From positions 1 to 64,000 of the forward strand of contig NZ_JABWGQ010000042.1 in the NCBI RefSeq assembly GCF_014595975.1: a stretch of 64,000 nucleotides of DNA, read 5' to 3'. The translations under genes and the position numbers were made by a program. Within the stretch, counting starts at the first letter, position 1. Every line of letters begins with the position of its first letter. Below are positions 9,069 to 18,800 of this stretch, piece by piece. A model generated the notes under the pieces. That model made no database searches. It saw only the letters and a program-made list of their open reading frames with translations, and was not told where the DNA came from. This stretch comes from Sphingopyxis sp. LK2115. Its GTDB lineage: Bacteria; Pseudomonadota; Alphaproteobacteria; Sphingomonadales; Sphingomonadaceae.

Positions 9069-9088
9069 CAACTTGCCGTTTACGTAAA
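9069..9088 (+). promoter_or_regulatory. Candidate MerR/LiuR-like operator and -35 element for acyl-CoA dehydrogenase
   Basis: CAACTTGCCGTTTACGTAAA, ending 47 bases before the acyl-CoA dehydrogenase start. It contains a -35-like TTGCCG followed directly by the palindrome TTTACGTAAA. A copy with one difference (TTGACG) lies at 59910-59929, in the same orientation relative to the nitronate monooxygenase gene. A palindrome lying just downstream of the -35 hexamer is the layout used by MerR-family activators, including LiuR of branched-chain acyl-CoA pathways. Confidence 0.5.
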
Positions 9089-9135
9089 GGTTAGCGCTCG
9101 ATATAAGGGCGCCAGTGCCCAATGGGAGATTCGAT

Positions 9136-10329
9136 ATGGACATGGAGTTCAGCCCCGAAGACCTGGCTTTCCAGCAGGAAGTGCGCCAGTTCATCGCCGA
9201 CAATTATCCCGCGGAGCTTCGCGGCAAGCAGGACGAGGGTGAAGAGCTGTCCAAGGAGGATTTCCTCTCCTGGCACAAGATCCTGTACAAAAAGGGCTGG
9301 ATCGCCCCCGCGTGGCCGGTCGAATATGGCGGCACCGGCTGGACGCCGACGCAGCGCTTCATCTGGTCTGAAGAAACCGCGCGCGCCGATTGCATCCGCC
9401 TGATGCCCTTTGGCCTCGCGATGGTTGGCCCCGTCATCTACACCTTCGGCACGCCCGAACAGAAAGCCCATTTCCTGCCGCGCATCCTGTCGGGCGAGGA
9501 TTGGTGGTGCCAGGGTTATTCGGAACCTGGTTCGGGCAGCGACCTTGCCTCGCTCCGCACCACCGCGGTCCGCGACGGCGATCATTATATCGTCAATGGC
9601 CAGAAAACCTGGACGACACTGGCGCAGCACGCCGACTGGGGTTTCTTCCTTGTCCGCACCGACAAGGACGCCAAGCAGCAGGAGGGCATTTCCTTCCTTC
9701 TCATCGACATGAAATCGCCGGGGATCACGGTGCGCCCGATCATCACCCTGGGCGGCGAGCATGAGGTGAACGAGGTATGGCTGGAGGATGTCCGCGTCCC
9801 CGTTGCCAATCGCGTTTACGAGGAAAACAAGGGCTGGACCTGCGCCAAGTTCCTGCTCGCGCATGAACGCACGGGAATTGCCGGCGTCGCCGCGTCGAAG
9901 CGCGGGATCGAGAAGGTGAAGGCGATCGCGCGCACCGAACTCGACGGCGACAGGCCGCTGCTCGCCAATCCTTTCTTCAAGCGCAAGGTTGCCGAGCTGG
10001 AGGTCGATCTGACGGCGCTTGAGTTCACCGAGCTGCGCAGCCTTGCCGGCGCCAACGCGGGCAAGGGACCGGGCCCCGAATCGAGCCTGCTCAAGATCAA
10101 GGGCAGCGAAATCCAGCAGCGGCTGACCGAGCTGACCCTCGAAGCCGTGGGCCATTATGGCGCACCTTATTTCCGCGGTTTCGGGGAAGGCGACAACGAG
10201 CATCCGATCGGACCCGACTATGCCCACCGCGCTGCGCCGACCTATTTCAATATGCGCAAAACGACCATCTATGGCGGATCGAACGAGATTCAGCGCAATA
10301 TCATCGCGAAAATGGTGCTCGGCCTCTAA
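9136..10329 (+). CDS. Acyl-CoA dehydrogenase family protein (first of a pair)
   Basis: A 397-aa flavoenzyme of the acyl-CoA dehydrogenase superfamily, which makes enoyl-CoA from acyl-CoA and passes electrons to ETF. Visible hallmarks are the GYSEPGSGSDLASL FAD/substrate motif, NGQKTWTTLA, the AHERTGIAG segment and the C-terminal YGGSNEIQRNIIA FAD motif. ATG 9136 is preferred because GGGAG lies eight bases upstream; a GTG at 9115 is in frame. A second family member follows after 107 bases. The large, aromatic-rich insert near the N-terminus resembles FadE enzymes of steroid or large-acyl degradation. The substrate is not known. Confidence 0.9.
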   Translation: MDMEFSPEDLAFQQEVRQFIADNYPAELRGKQDEGEELSKEDFLSWHKILYKKGWIAPAWPVEYGGTGWTPTQRFIWSEETARADCIRLMPFGLAMVGPVIYTFGTPEQKAHFLPRILSGEDWWCQGYSEPGSGSDLASLRTTAVRDGDHYIVNGQKTWTTLAQHADWGFFLVRTDKDAKQQEGISFLLIDMKSPGITVRPIITLGGEHEVNEVWLEDVRVPVANRVYEENKGWTCAKFLLAHERTGIAGVAASKRGIEKVKAIARTELDGDRPLLANPFFKRKVAELEVDLTALEFTELRSLAGANAGKGPGPESSLLKIKGSEIQQRLTELTLEAVGHYGAPYFRGFGEGDNEHPIGPDYAHRAAPTYFNMRKTTIYGGSNEIQRNIIAKMVLGL

Positions 10330-10339
10330 CGCCTGCGGC

Positions 10340-10426
10340 GCCCCCGCGCCGGCGGGGGCCGCGATCGGCTTTACGCAGCACTGCATCAGGAACCTATAGC
10401 GGCCTCCGCCTTCGCGGGGGCGACGG
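10340..10426. repeat. Inverted repeats between the acyl-CoA dehydrogenase genes
   Basis: Two GC-rich elements. The first is a hairpin, GCCCCCGC-loop-GCGGGGGC (10340-10359). The second is a copy of the CTCCGCCTTCGCGGGGGCGA motif (10404-10423) that recurs at 23697 and, in inverted form, at 58552. There is no T-run, so this is a dispersed REP-like sequence rather than a clear terminator. It could lower expression of the second gene or stabilise mRNA ends. Confidence 0.5.
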
Positions 10427-10436
10427 GGACATAAAA

Positions 10437-11576
10437 ATGGATTTCACCTATACCGAAACGCAGGACATGATCCGCGACACGCTGGCGCGCTTCCTTGCCG
10501 ACACCTACGACTTCGAATCGCGCCAGAAGTTCATCAATAACGGGCAGGGCCGCGATGCGGCGATCTGGACCGCGCTGGCGCAAGAGCTGGGGATGCTCGG
10601 CGCACCCTTTGCCGAGGAACATGGCGGTCTCGGCGGCGGCGCTCTGGAAAATGCGATCGTCATGGAGGAACTGGGCAAGGTCATCGCGATCGAGCCCTAT
10701 CTGCCGACCGTCGTGATCGCGGGCGGCGCGCTGAAAGCGGTCGGCGGCGCGCAGGCTGACGCCGTGATCCCCGAAATCATCGCCGGCAATGCGATCGTGG
10801 CTTTTGCCTATGCCGAACCGCAGGGGCGCTATGACCTCGCCAATCTCAAGACGAGCGCCAGGAAGGATGGCGCTGCCTATGTCCTGAACGGCCACAAAAG
10901 CGTGGTCTATGCGGCGCCCTGGGCAACGCATCTGCTCGTCACCGCACGCAGCGGCGGCGGCCAGCGCGACAGGGATGGCGTTTCGCTGTTCCTGATCGAC
11001 GCCAAGCTGCCGGGCATCGTGCGCCGCGACTATCCGACCGTCGACGGCAACCGCGCGTCGGAGATTTATTTCGAGAATGTCGCCATCCCCGGCGATGCGC
11101 TGCTCGGCAGCGAGGGCGGCGCGCTGCCGCTGATCGAGCAGATCGTCGATGAAGCCACCGTGGCGGTGTGCGCCGAAGCGACGGGCGTGATGCAGAAGCT
11201 GCACGAAGGCACGCTCGAATATACGCAGCAGCGCAAGCAGTTCGGGGTGCCGATCGCCAAGTTCCAGGTGCTCCAGCACCGCATGGTCGACATGTTCATG
11301 GAGGTCGAACAGGCGCGCTCGATGACGATCATGGCGACGCTCAAGCTGGGCCTGCCTGCGAACGAGCGCATGGCGGCGGTGTCGGCTGCGAAAAACAAGG
11401 TCTCGCGCGGGGCCAGGTTCGTCGGCCAGAACGCGATTCAGACCCACGGCGGCATCGGCATCACGCAGGAACTGGCGATCGGCCATTATTTCAAGCGCGC
11501 GACGATGATCGAGGGCCAGTTCGGCACCGCCGATTATCACATGGATCGTTACGAGCGGATCACGCTGGCCGATTGA
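10437..11576 (+). CDS. Acyl-CoA dehydrogenase family protein (second of a pair)
   Basis: A 379-aa member of the acyl-CoA dehydrogenase superfamily. It opens DFTYTETQDMIRDTLARFL and carries GGLGGGALENAIVMEELG, the KQFGVPIAKFQVLQHRMVDM helix and IQTHGGIGITQELAIGHYFKR. The usual C-terminal GGSNEIQ-type motif of its neighbour is absent here. In steroid and bile-acid degraders, adjacent unlike subunits form heteromeric dehydrogenases in which each supplies different active-site parts. The pair may work that way (inference). A convergent TonB-receptor gene follows. Confidence 0.87.
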   Translation: MDFTYTETQDMIRDTLARFLADTYDFESRQKFINNGQGRDAAIWTALAQELGMLGAPFAEEHGGLGGGALENAIVMEELGKVIAIEPYLPTVVIAGGALKAVGGAQADAVIPEIIAGNAIVAFAYAEPQGRYDLANLKTSARKDGAAYVLNGHKSVVYAAPWATHLLVTARSGGGQRDRDGVSLFLIDAKLPGIVRRDYPTVDGNRASEIYFENVAIPGDALLGSEGGALPLIEQIVDEATVAVCAEATGVMQKLHEGTLEYTQQRKQFGVPIAKFQVLQHRMVDMFMEVEQARSMTIMATLKLGLPANERMAAVSAAKNKVSRGARFVGQNAIQTHGGIGITQELAIGHYFKRATMIEGQFGTADYHMDRYERITLAD

Positions 11577-11618
11577 CGAAATCGGTTTTCGGCCGGTTAC
11601 GGCCATAATCCAAAGCAA

Positions 11619-11644
11619 AACCTCTCCCCTTCAGGGGAGGGGTT
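11619..11644 (-). terminator. Terminator hairpin for the TonB-receptor operon
   Basis: An 11-bp stem (AACCTCTCCCC, loop TTCA, GGGGAGGGGTT, one wobble pair) sits between two convergent genes. On the minus strand the stem is followed by TTTTGCTTT, so it suits the TonB-receptor side best. Confidence 0.65.
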
Positions 11645-11687
11645 CAAACGCCGCTACTGTAGTTCCCCGCCGCAAAGCGGACATTCG

Positions 11688-14177
11688 CTAATAGGCCACG
11701 TCCACCGCAATGCGCAGCGTGCGGGGGCGCAGCGGGGTCAGGAATCCTGCATTGCCTTCGACGAATGGCGTGCCGAGCGAGAAGCGATTTCCCCGTGAAT
11801 CGAACAGGTTGGTGAGTGTCAGCGACAGGCCGCGGCGGTCGTTGCCGATGCGCATCGCAAGCCCCGTATCGACATAATCGCCCTGGCTTTCGCCGAGGAG
11901 CGGGCCGATGCCGAGCCTGGACGGACCGATATAATTGGCCCAGCCATTGATGCGAAAATCCTCGTCGCCGACGTTCGTTGCGTAATTTATCGAGCCGCGC
12001 ACGGCATGGCTCGCAACATTGGGGATGCGGCCCAGCCGCGCGGGCGCTGCTGCGAAAACGGGCAGAATCTCCGGCGACAGATCATCGACGCGGCTGTGAT
12101 TGTAGACCGCGCCCAGTTCAAAGGTCAGCGCGTCGGTCGGCCGCATTGCGAGCGCCCCCGACAGGCTGGTGATGCGGCCGTCGCCGATATTGGCGGTGGT
12201 CGGAAAGCCGTTGCTGTCGATGAAATCGGCCTGGATGTTCCGCCAGCGGCTGTGCGACACGGACAGGGTCGCGTCGAGCAGCGTCTGCTTTCGGTCGCCG
12301 AAGCGCACGCCCGCTTCCCATGTCCGAACCCGATCGTTCCTGAAACGCCGAACGAAATCGCCATCGACGGCCAGCCCGCCGGGACGGAAACCCTCCTGAT
12401 AGCGCGCGTAGAGACGCAGATTGTCGAGCGGCATCGCGAGCAGCGACGCAGAGGGCAGGAGGTCGGTTTCGTGCCGCGACGCCGTCGTCGCGCGCCCGGC
12501 CTCGGCGAGCGCGAAGGGCACATCCTCGGCCGTGCCGCCAAGCCGCACATGCGACAGCCGCAGCCCGCCCGAGGCGACGAGGCCGGGCAGCAATTCCCCG
12601 GTCGCTTCGGCAAAGCCCGTCCATTCGGTGACGCGGTTGGTCACGCCCGGCAGCGGTGTGCGGAGCGTTCCATAGGCATATTCGCGGTCCTGACGCGCGC
12701 GATTGGCGATGAAGCTCGCTCCGACGACCCAGCCGAACCCGTCATGATAGGGGCGCCAGAGCCGGTTTTCGCTGGCGAACATCCGCGTCGCATTATGCTG
12801 TTCAAGCCGCCGCGGCACATCGCGCGACGGGGTGATGTCGATCGGCGCAAAGAGGCGCCGGACGTCGATGGTGCCGACGGCCGCACCCGGTCCGGCACCA
12901 TCGCTTTCGCCGTCAGACGGCAGGCTCGCATCGAAGCGTTCGGACAAACGGTGGTCGATAAAGGCGTTCGACGACTGAAAGCGCAAATCGCCCCAATCCT
13001 TCATCACCACGAGCGTCCCAAGACCGTACCGCGTCTTCGCCGGTTGCTCGATCATCGAACGGCGGGTGAGCGGCGCCGCGTCCTTGTCGGCATATTGCGC
13101 GTCGTCGGAGGTGATCGACTGATAGATGCCGCCGATATCGACCGCCCAGCCGTCGCCGGCTTCGATCCGAAAGATTCCACGGCCGCCGCGGATATGAACG
13201 CGGTTGACGTCCTTCTGTCCGCGCAGTGGATTGTCGATATAGCCGCCATCGGTGATCATATAGCCGACAAGGCGCAGCGCATGGCCGTCCTCGCCCACCG
13301 GCAGGTTCGCAATGCCCGCGATGTCGCCGCCGGGATCGCCGTGCTGGGTCAGCGCGACGCCCGCAATCGCCTGCACCGTCGCGCCGCGCGGATCGGGCGC
13401 TTTCGGGATGACGCGAATGATCCCGCCGAGCGACCCGGCGCCATAGAGCGTGCCCTGTGGCCCTTCGAGGATTTCGACATTGTCGACGTCATAGAGGCGC
13501 AGGTCGGGGTCGGGGGCGTTATAGCTGAGGCGAATATCGCCCAGATATTGACCGACGGTGGCCTGCGTCGGTCCGGTGAAGCTTGAATCGGCGATACCGC
13601 GAATGAACAGCTTGTTGCGCCCCGAACCCAGATGGGTCGAAGAAACGGTGGCGGTGCGCGACAGGATCGAATCCATCCCGCGCTCGCCCCCGAACGCCAA
13701 TTCGCCGCCATCCAATTGGGTGACGACGCCGGCGAAATGCGAATAGGGAAGGTCGGCCTTCGACGCGGTGACGATGATCGTGTCGGCCGCGGCGGCAACC
13801 ACCTCGTTCGCGGGTTCGCGCGCGCGCGGCTGAGGCGCCTGCCGCGGCGCGGGTGCGGCATGGGCGCGCTGCGGAGCCGGGCGACGTTCGATGCGCCAGC
13901 TTGTCGCACTGACGCGGACGGCATGCGCATCGGTCCCCGCGAGCAGGCGGCGGATCGCTTCGTCGACGGGCATTCGCCCGCGCACCGACCGGACGCGCGC
14001 TTTCCACAGCCCGGCGTCGGTGACGCTGATACTGACGCCGCCCTGTCGGCTGATCACCGGCACTACGGCCGACAGGTTGCCGCCGCGCACGTCGAAGGCG
14101 CGTTCTTCGGCTGCCTTCGCCTGCATCGGCAGGCAAAGCACGATCGCTGCTGCGACAAGGCCAAGGCGCCTTTCCAT
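11688..14177 (-). CDS. TonB-dependent outer-membrane receptor with N-terminal STN domain
   Basis: An 829-aa outer-membrane transporter. The signal peptide ends near residue 22 (AKA). Residues about 25-98 form a secretin/TonB short N-terminal (STN) domain, which in FecA-type receptors signals to a FecR protein. A Pro/Ala/Arg-rich linker (about 98-130) leads to the TonB-box-like DTIIVTAS. The plug follows, with the VEILEGPQGTLYGAGSLGG motif. The barrel occupies the rest and ends RTLRIAVDVAY with a terminal aromatic residue. It lies 2 bases after the FecR gene and is the last gene of a sigma/FecR/receptor operon. The ligand is not identifiable. Confidence 0.93.
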   Translation of the reverse strand: MERRLGLVAAAIVLCLPMQAKAAEERAFDVRGGNLSAVVPVISRQGGVSISVTDAGLWKARVRSVRGRMPVDEAIRRLLAGTDAHAVRVSATSWRIERRPAPQRAHAAPAPRQAPQPRAREPANEVVAAAADTIIVTASKADLPYSHFAGVVTQLDGGELAFGGERGMDSILSRTATVSSTHLGSGRNKLFIRGIADSSFTGPTQATVGQYLGDIRLSYNAPDPDLRLYDVDNVEILEGPQGTLYGAGSLGGIIRVIPKAPDPRGATVQAIAGVALTQHGDPGGDIAGIANLPVGEDGHALRLVGYMITDGGYIDNPLRGQKDVNRVHIRGGRGIFRIEAGDGWAVDIGGIYQSITSDDAQYADKDAAPLTRRSMIEQPAKTRYGLGTLVVMKDWGDLRFQSSNAFIDHRLSERFDASLPSDGESDGAGPGAAVGTIDVRRLFAPIDITPSRDVPRRLEQHNATRMFASENRLWRPYHDGFGWVVGASFIANRARQDREYAYGTLRTPLPGVTNRVTEWTGFAEATGELLPGLVASGGLRLSHVRLGGTAEDVPFALAEAGRATTASRHETDLLPSASLLAMPLDNLRLYARYQEGFRPGGLAVDGDFVRRFRNDRVRTWEAGVRFGDRKQTLLDATLSVSHSRWRNIQADFIDSNGFPTTANIGDGRITSLSGALAMRPTDALTFELGAVYNHSRVDDLSPEILPVFAAAPARLGRIPNVASHAVRGSINYATNVGDEDFRINGWANYIGPSRLGIGPLLGESQGDYVDTGLAMRIGNDRRGLSLTLTNLFDSRGNRFSLGTPFVEGNAGFLTPLRPRTLRIAVDVAY

Positions 14178-14179
14178 CG

Positions 14180-15115
14180 TCAGCGCGTCAATATCCAGCC
14201 ATCGCCGCGCCGTTCGGCGCGAGTTCCCGACAGTGCGGCGAGGTCGGCGACCGTGCGGCCTCGATCCTTGTCGACGATCAGCGCGCCGCGGAACGACACC
14301 GCGGCCGCGTTGGGCGCAATACTGATCTGAATTGCCGCGGTCCGGCGCAGATCTTCGGCAACGACCGACAGCGGCGCGCCATTATAGACGAGCAGGCCGC
14401 TCCGCCAGCCGCCGACGTGGGCGATGTCGACGTCCTTCACCACTGGCGGCGCGCTGGCGTCGTCGCGCGCGTCGAGTCCCTTGCCTGCGGTCAGTCGGAC
14501 ATTGTCGCGATCGGGATTGTAAAGAACGACGCCTTCGGACACCGCAACCGATGTCGTCCGGTCGCGTCGCACGACGTTGAACGCGGTGCCCAGGTCGACG
14601 ATCCGCGCGCCGCCCGTCTCGACGACAAAAGGATCGCCGTCGCGGTGCGCGACGCGGAACATCGCCTCGCCCGATTCGAGACGCGCAAAGCGCGGGCGGT
14701 CATCGTCGATCTCGACCACCGAACCGCCGTTGATGTCGATCGTCGACCCGTCGGCAAGGGTGATCGTTCGATGTTCGCCCGCCGCGGTTTCGATACGGCC
14801 GTCATTGCCCAGAAGGCCGGGCAGCGAAAGGCCGATGGCGCCGACGAGCGCTGCGGCGATGGCGCCGCCGAACCAGCGCCGCCCTGTCCGGCGCGGCGGC
14901 AGGGGCGCCTCGGCTATCGTTGCAATCGGCGGGGTGCGCGGCAGCATATCGAGGTCGCGGTCGAGGCTGGCGATCGCGTCATAGATTGCGGCATGGCGCG
15001 AGTCTTCGGCCAGCCACTCGGTAAAGCCGTCCCAATCGTCGAAGGCCGGATCGCGCTGGCGGACCAGCCAGTCGATCGCGCGGGCTTCGGCGGCGCTGTT
15101 CGGTTCATCCGCCAT
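14180..15115 (-). CDS. FecR-family anti-sigma/transmembrane signal protein
   Basis: A 311-aa FecR-like protein that would relay receptor occupancy to the adjacent sigma factor. The N-terminal cytoplasmic region (AIDWLVRQRDPAFDDWDGFTEWL) is the DUF4880 domain. One membrane span lies near residues 78-96 (WFGGAIAAALVGAIGLSLPGLL). The periplasmic FecR domain has the TLADGSTIDINGGS and GEAMFRVAHR motifs. The C-terminal part resembles an STN domain (GAPLSVVAEDLRRTAAIQI). Its start overlaps the end of the sigma gene by 11 bases, suggesting translational coupling. Confidence 0.92.
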   Translation of the reverse strand: MADEPNSAAEARAIDWLVRQRDPAFDDWDGFTEWLAEDSRHAAIYDAIASLDRDLDMLPRTPPIATIAEAPLPPRRTGRRWFGGAIAAALVGAIGLSLPGLLGNDGRIETAAGEHRTITLADGSTIDINGGSVVEIDDDRPRFARLESGEAMFRVAHRDGDPFVVETGGARIVDLGTAFNVVRRDRTTSVAVSEGVVLYNPDRDNVRLTAGKGLDARDDASAPPVVKDVDIAHVGGWRSGLLVYNGAPLSVVAEDLRRTAAIQISIAPNAAAVSFRGALIVDKDRGRTVADLAALSGTRAERRGDGWILTR

Positions 15116-15626
15116 CGAACTGCCTCCTCAGCGCGGCGAGCGCGGCATAAACTTTGCGAAGATCGGCTTCGACGGTGCTCAGGCTGACCCCCATTTCGCG
15201 GGCAATCTCGCGCTGCTGCACGCCATCGATGCGAAAGCGGCGAAAGATGCGCGCGGGCCTTTCGCCGGTTGCCGCAATCGCCGCGTCGGCGAGCGCGAGT
15301 TGTTCGCGCGAGATCAGCGACGCCTCGCTCGACGGGCTGTGCAGCGCCGCGCTCTCGCCCCACGCCTTGTCGCGAAGGTCGCGCCGGTGCGCCGCGCGGT
15401 AGCGATCAAGCATCAGATTGTTGGCCGCGCGCATCACATAGGCAAGCGGATCGGCCACCGGGCCCACCCCGCGTTCGGTCAATCGCATCCACAGATCCTG
15501 GAACAGATCTTCGGCACTGTCGGCGGCGCCGCGCATTTCCAGAAACCGCAGGATGCGGTCGCGATGGGCGAGCAATATGCCTTCAATGCCCTGCAAGGCG
15601 TCGCTCTGATCGCGCGGCTCGGTCAT
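15105..15626 (-). CDS. FecI-type ECF RNA polymerase sigma factor
   Basis: A 173-aa ECF sigma factor. Region 2 includes DSAEDLFQDLWMRLTER and DPLAYVMRAANNLMLDRYR. Region 4 has the helix-turn-helix GVQQREIAREMGVSLSTVEADLRK. The start at 15626 gives the usual family length; in-frame ATGs at 15650 and 15803 would add an N-terminal extension without recognisable homology, and no start has a strong ribosome site. It heads the sigma/FecR/TonB-receptor operon and by analogy directs transcription of the receptor gene when the ligand is bound. Confidence 0.9.
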   Translation of the reverse strand: MTEPRDQSDALQGIEGILLAHRDRILRFLEMRGAADSAEDLFQDLWMRLTERGVGPVADPLAYVMRAANNLMLDRYRAAHRRDLRDKAWGESAALHSPSSEASLISREQLALADAAIAATGERPARIFRRFRIDGVQQREIAREMGVSLSTVEADLRKVYAALAALRRQFDGG

Positions 15627-15799
15627 GACTTGTTTGCTTTGGAATGCCATTTCTTGCCGGAACAGGCCGCATCGCCCCGCGGCAAAACACCCTTTGGGCT
15701 TGCGGTCATATAACGCCGATGGTCGGCCACGCAACTGCGCGGCGGGAAAAGCAAAGAGGTCGGCGGCAAGCATCTGGCGTGTCATTTCCTGAAACCAAG

Positions 15800-15839
15800 G
15801 CAAGGGGGAAGCGGGGTAGGGGTTCCGCTTCCCCCTTGC
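15800..15839 (-). terminator. Strong hairpin terminator downstream of the autotransporter
   Basis: A perfect 15-bp stem (GCAAGGGGGAAGCGG, 10-base loop, CCGCTTCCCCCTTGC) begins 20 bases after the autotransporter stop on the minus strand. It is followed by GGTTTC on that strand, a weak T-run. The long perfect stem would isolate the autotransporter from the sigma-factor operon downstream. Confidence 0.7.
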
Positions 15840-15859
15840 GGACGGGTCGGTCCGGGGGG

Positions 15860-18800
15860 CTAGAGACCGACCCGCAGGCTCGCACGGAACGCCCAGCCGA
15901 CATGGCTTTGCTGTTCTTCCGCGGACAGTTCGCCGGCGAACTGAAAGGCCGAGTTGCCGGCGATGCCGCGAAGGCGGCCGACCCAGCCGCTCGTGCGATC
16001 ATCGGGAATCAGGGTGAAGGGCGTGCCATCCTTGAACGAGGCGGTCGTCGCGCCCAGCGTGCCGCTGACGATCTGACGGCGCCCGCCTTCGAGCTCGAAA
16101 CGTGTCCAGCCGTCATATTCGTCGGCGCCGCCGAACTCTATGCCGAGCGTAACCGTGCCCGTCACCGCCAGCTCGTCGCTGTCGCGATCGAGCACGGTGA
16201 GGTCAAGCGCGTCGCCACCACCCGTTTCCTGATAGCCGTCTTCCTGAAGCTTGAAATAATCGACCGCGACCATCGGACGCAGCGTCAGCCCGCCGACGCG
16301 CGTATCATATGCGACCGAGCCTGACGCCGACCACAAGGTTGCGTCCCACTTGCCCTTCATCGTTTCCTCAATGTCCTCGGCGCCTGCTTCGGCGCGGAAG
16401 ATGCGCGTGCCCTTGAGCTTCACCGGCGCGCCCGACACGCGGGCGTGCGCCATGAAACCGTCGGAGCGCAGGCGCCAGTGCAACGCGCCTTCAAACTGGC
16501 TCGTGCTGACTTCATTGGCGTTGCTGCCATTCTTGTCCTTGCCGCTGAGAAAGGCGATCGAGCCGCCGAAATTGCCGACGTCGCTCTCGATTTCGGCGCC
16601 GAGCGAAATGCCCCAGCCGCTGACGTCATAGCTGGCGGTGTTGCCGATGCCCTTCGACGTGCCCCACACCGCCTGATTGACCCAATAACCCCATTTGCCC
16701 TCGTCCTGATAGGGCGCATTGGGATCAAGGAGGTGGCGGCCGAGCGCGCGCGAGCCCGATGTGACGGTTTCAAAGACGCCGCCTTCATGTTCGGGCAGCA
16801 TCTGCTGAAGCTGGGCGCGGAACTGATCACCGTCGGTGATGCGGAGGAAGGCGTCCTCGATCTTCTGTTCGGCGACGACCGCATCGAGCACGGCGTCGAA
16901 AGCGCTTCCTTCCGATCGGTTGAGGCCAAGCTCGTTCACGCTCTTGCGCTTGACATCGACGATCAGCTGGGTGGCCGTTGATGTGAGCGTGCCCTTGTAA
17001 AGAAAGGGAAGGAGGGTCTGCGACGCGGTCAGATTATTGGCGCCAGTAATGGACCCGGCGGTGAGCACGATATGCCTGCCCTCGGCTTCTTCGATGCTCG
17101 ACAATTGAAGCGCCAGCTTTGATTCGGCGCCGAAACTGGCGTTTCCGGTCACTTGCAGGGCGGTGCCCGTGCTGCCTGTGTCGAGCATGACGCCGAGCAC
17201 GCCCTTGTCGGTCACGGCGAGCGATGCGATCGTCGCGGCACCGCGCACATCGAACGTGCCGCCCCGGACCGACACGGCCAGTCCCGACGAGTTGGCAAGC
17301 GTGCCGGAAAAAACCGACGTGCCGCCGATCGTCAGCGTATCGGCGCCGCCGCCGAAGTCCGCCAGCCCGTTGAACTTTGCCGTCCCCGCCAGCGTCATCG
17401 TATCGGCGCCCGCGCCGAAGCGCGCGTCGCCTGCATAGGTAGCATCGCCCGACAGCGCCAGGCGGTTGTTGCCGGAGCCGAAAAAGCTGTCGCCCTTCAC
17501 CGACCCGTCGGCGATGTCGAAAACATCGTTGCCGCCGCCGAAGCGCACGTCGCCAACGATGCTGGGGGCGGTTTTGTCGGCCGCAACCGCGGTCTGCCTG
17601 ACCGTCGCGCCCGCGCCATTCGCCGACAGGTCGATCGCGATATTGCGGTCGGAGGTGGCCGCCGCGCCGCTTGCGCTGATCGCGCCGCTGTTCTCCACCA
17701 TGTCGACATTGCCCGACAGGTCGACGATAGCGCGCGCGGTGCCATTGTCGCCGCCGGTCTTGGCCGCGATTGCGCCGCTGTTGCGGATCAGCGCGACATC
17801 GGCGCCCGCTCCAATGATCACCGCGGTCGCAACGGCGCCCGACGCATTGCCGCCGGTGGTCGCCTCGATCTTGCCTGCATTGCGCAGTTCGGGGGTCACA
17901 GCGCCGTTCCCGAAACGGATCGCGGTCGCCGCCGCATCTTTCGACTGGGCCGCGACGCTGCCGGTCGCGCCGATGCCCACACCGCCGGCGACGGTCACCG
18001 CGCCGCCAAGCCCGCCGATCTGGATCGCATTGCCGTCCTTGCCCGCATAGAGCCCGTTGCCGAGCACCGAACCGTCGATGATGATGCCCAGCCCGGTGCC
18101 CGTTCCCGCAACGGGACCAATCGCGACATTCCGGCCGGAAGCGCCGATGCGAACGGCTGCCGCCGATCCAAAGGAGCGGACCGTTGCCGATCCTTCCTTG
18201 TCGTCGTCGATGCCGTCCTTGTCCTCATCCTTGTCGGTCGGGCTCGAATCCTTTGGCGGAACCGCCAGGATGATGCCGCCCGTCACATCGCCTTCGACCG
18301 CCAGCGCGGAGCCGCCGATCAGCAGGTCGTCGGCATCGAGCTTTGACGGATCAGCGGGCGGCGCGGTAAAGCGATAACCGGTCGCGGTCAGATTGCCCTG
18401 CACGACGAGCGCGCCGGTGATGTCGCCACCAAGCCGGGCGGCGACCGCATCGACGCCGGTGGCGGCGATCGTGCCGGCGAGGCGAACATTGCCGGTGACG
18501 TTCTGAAGCCCGACGCTCAGCGCGCGGTCGCCCAGCACGCTGATCGTCCCGTCATTGGTGAAACCGCCCGTCAGCGGGCCGCCAAGCCTTATGCCCGCCG
18601 AATCATTGCCTTCGATCGCGATCGCGCCCGAATTGATGATATTGCCGGTAAAGGCGCCCGCTGTCGCGATGCCGACGCGATTGCTGCCGATCGCGAACGG
18701 CCCGTCGAGGTCGCCGTCATTGTCGATATCGGTCGCGGCATAGGTTTCGTCGATCGTGATCTTGCCCGATGCGCTGTTGGTAATGCCGCCGGTCGTTCCC

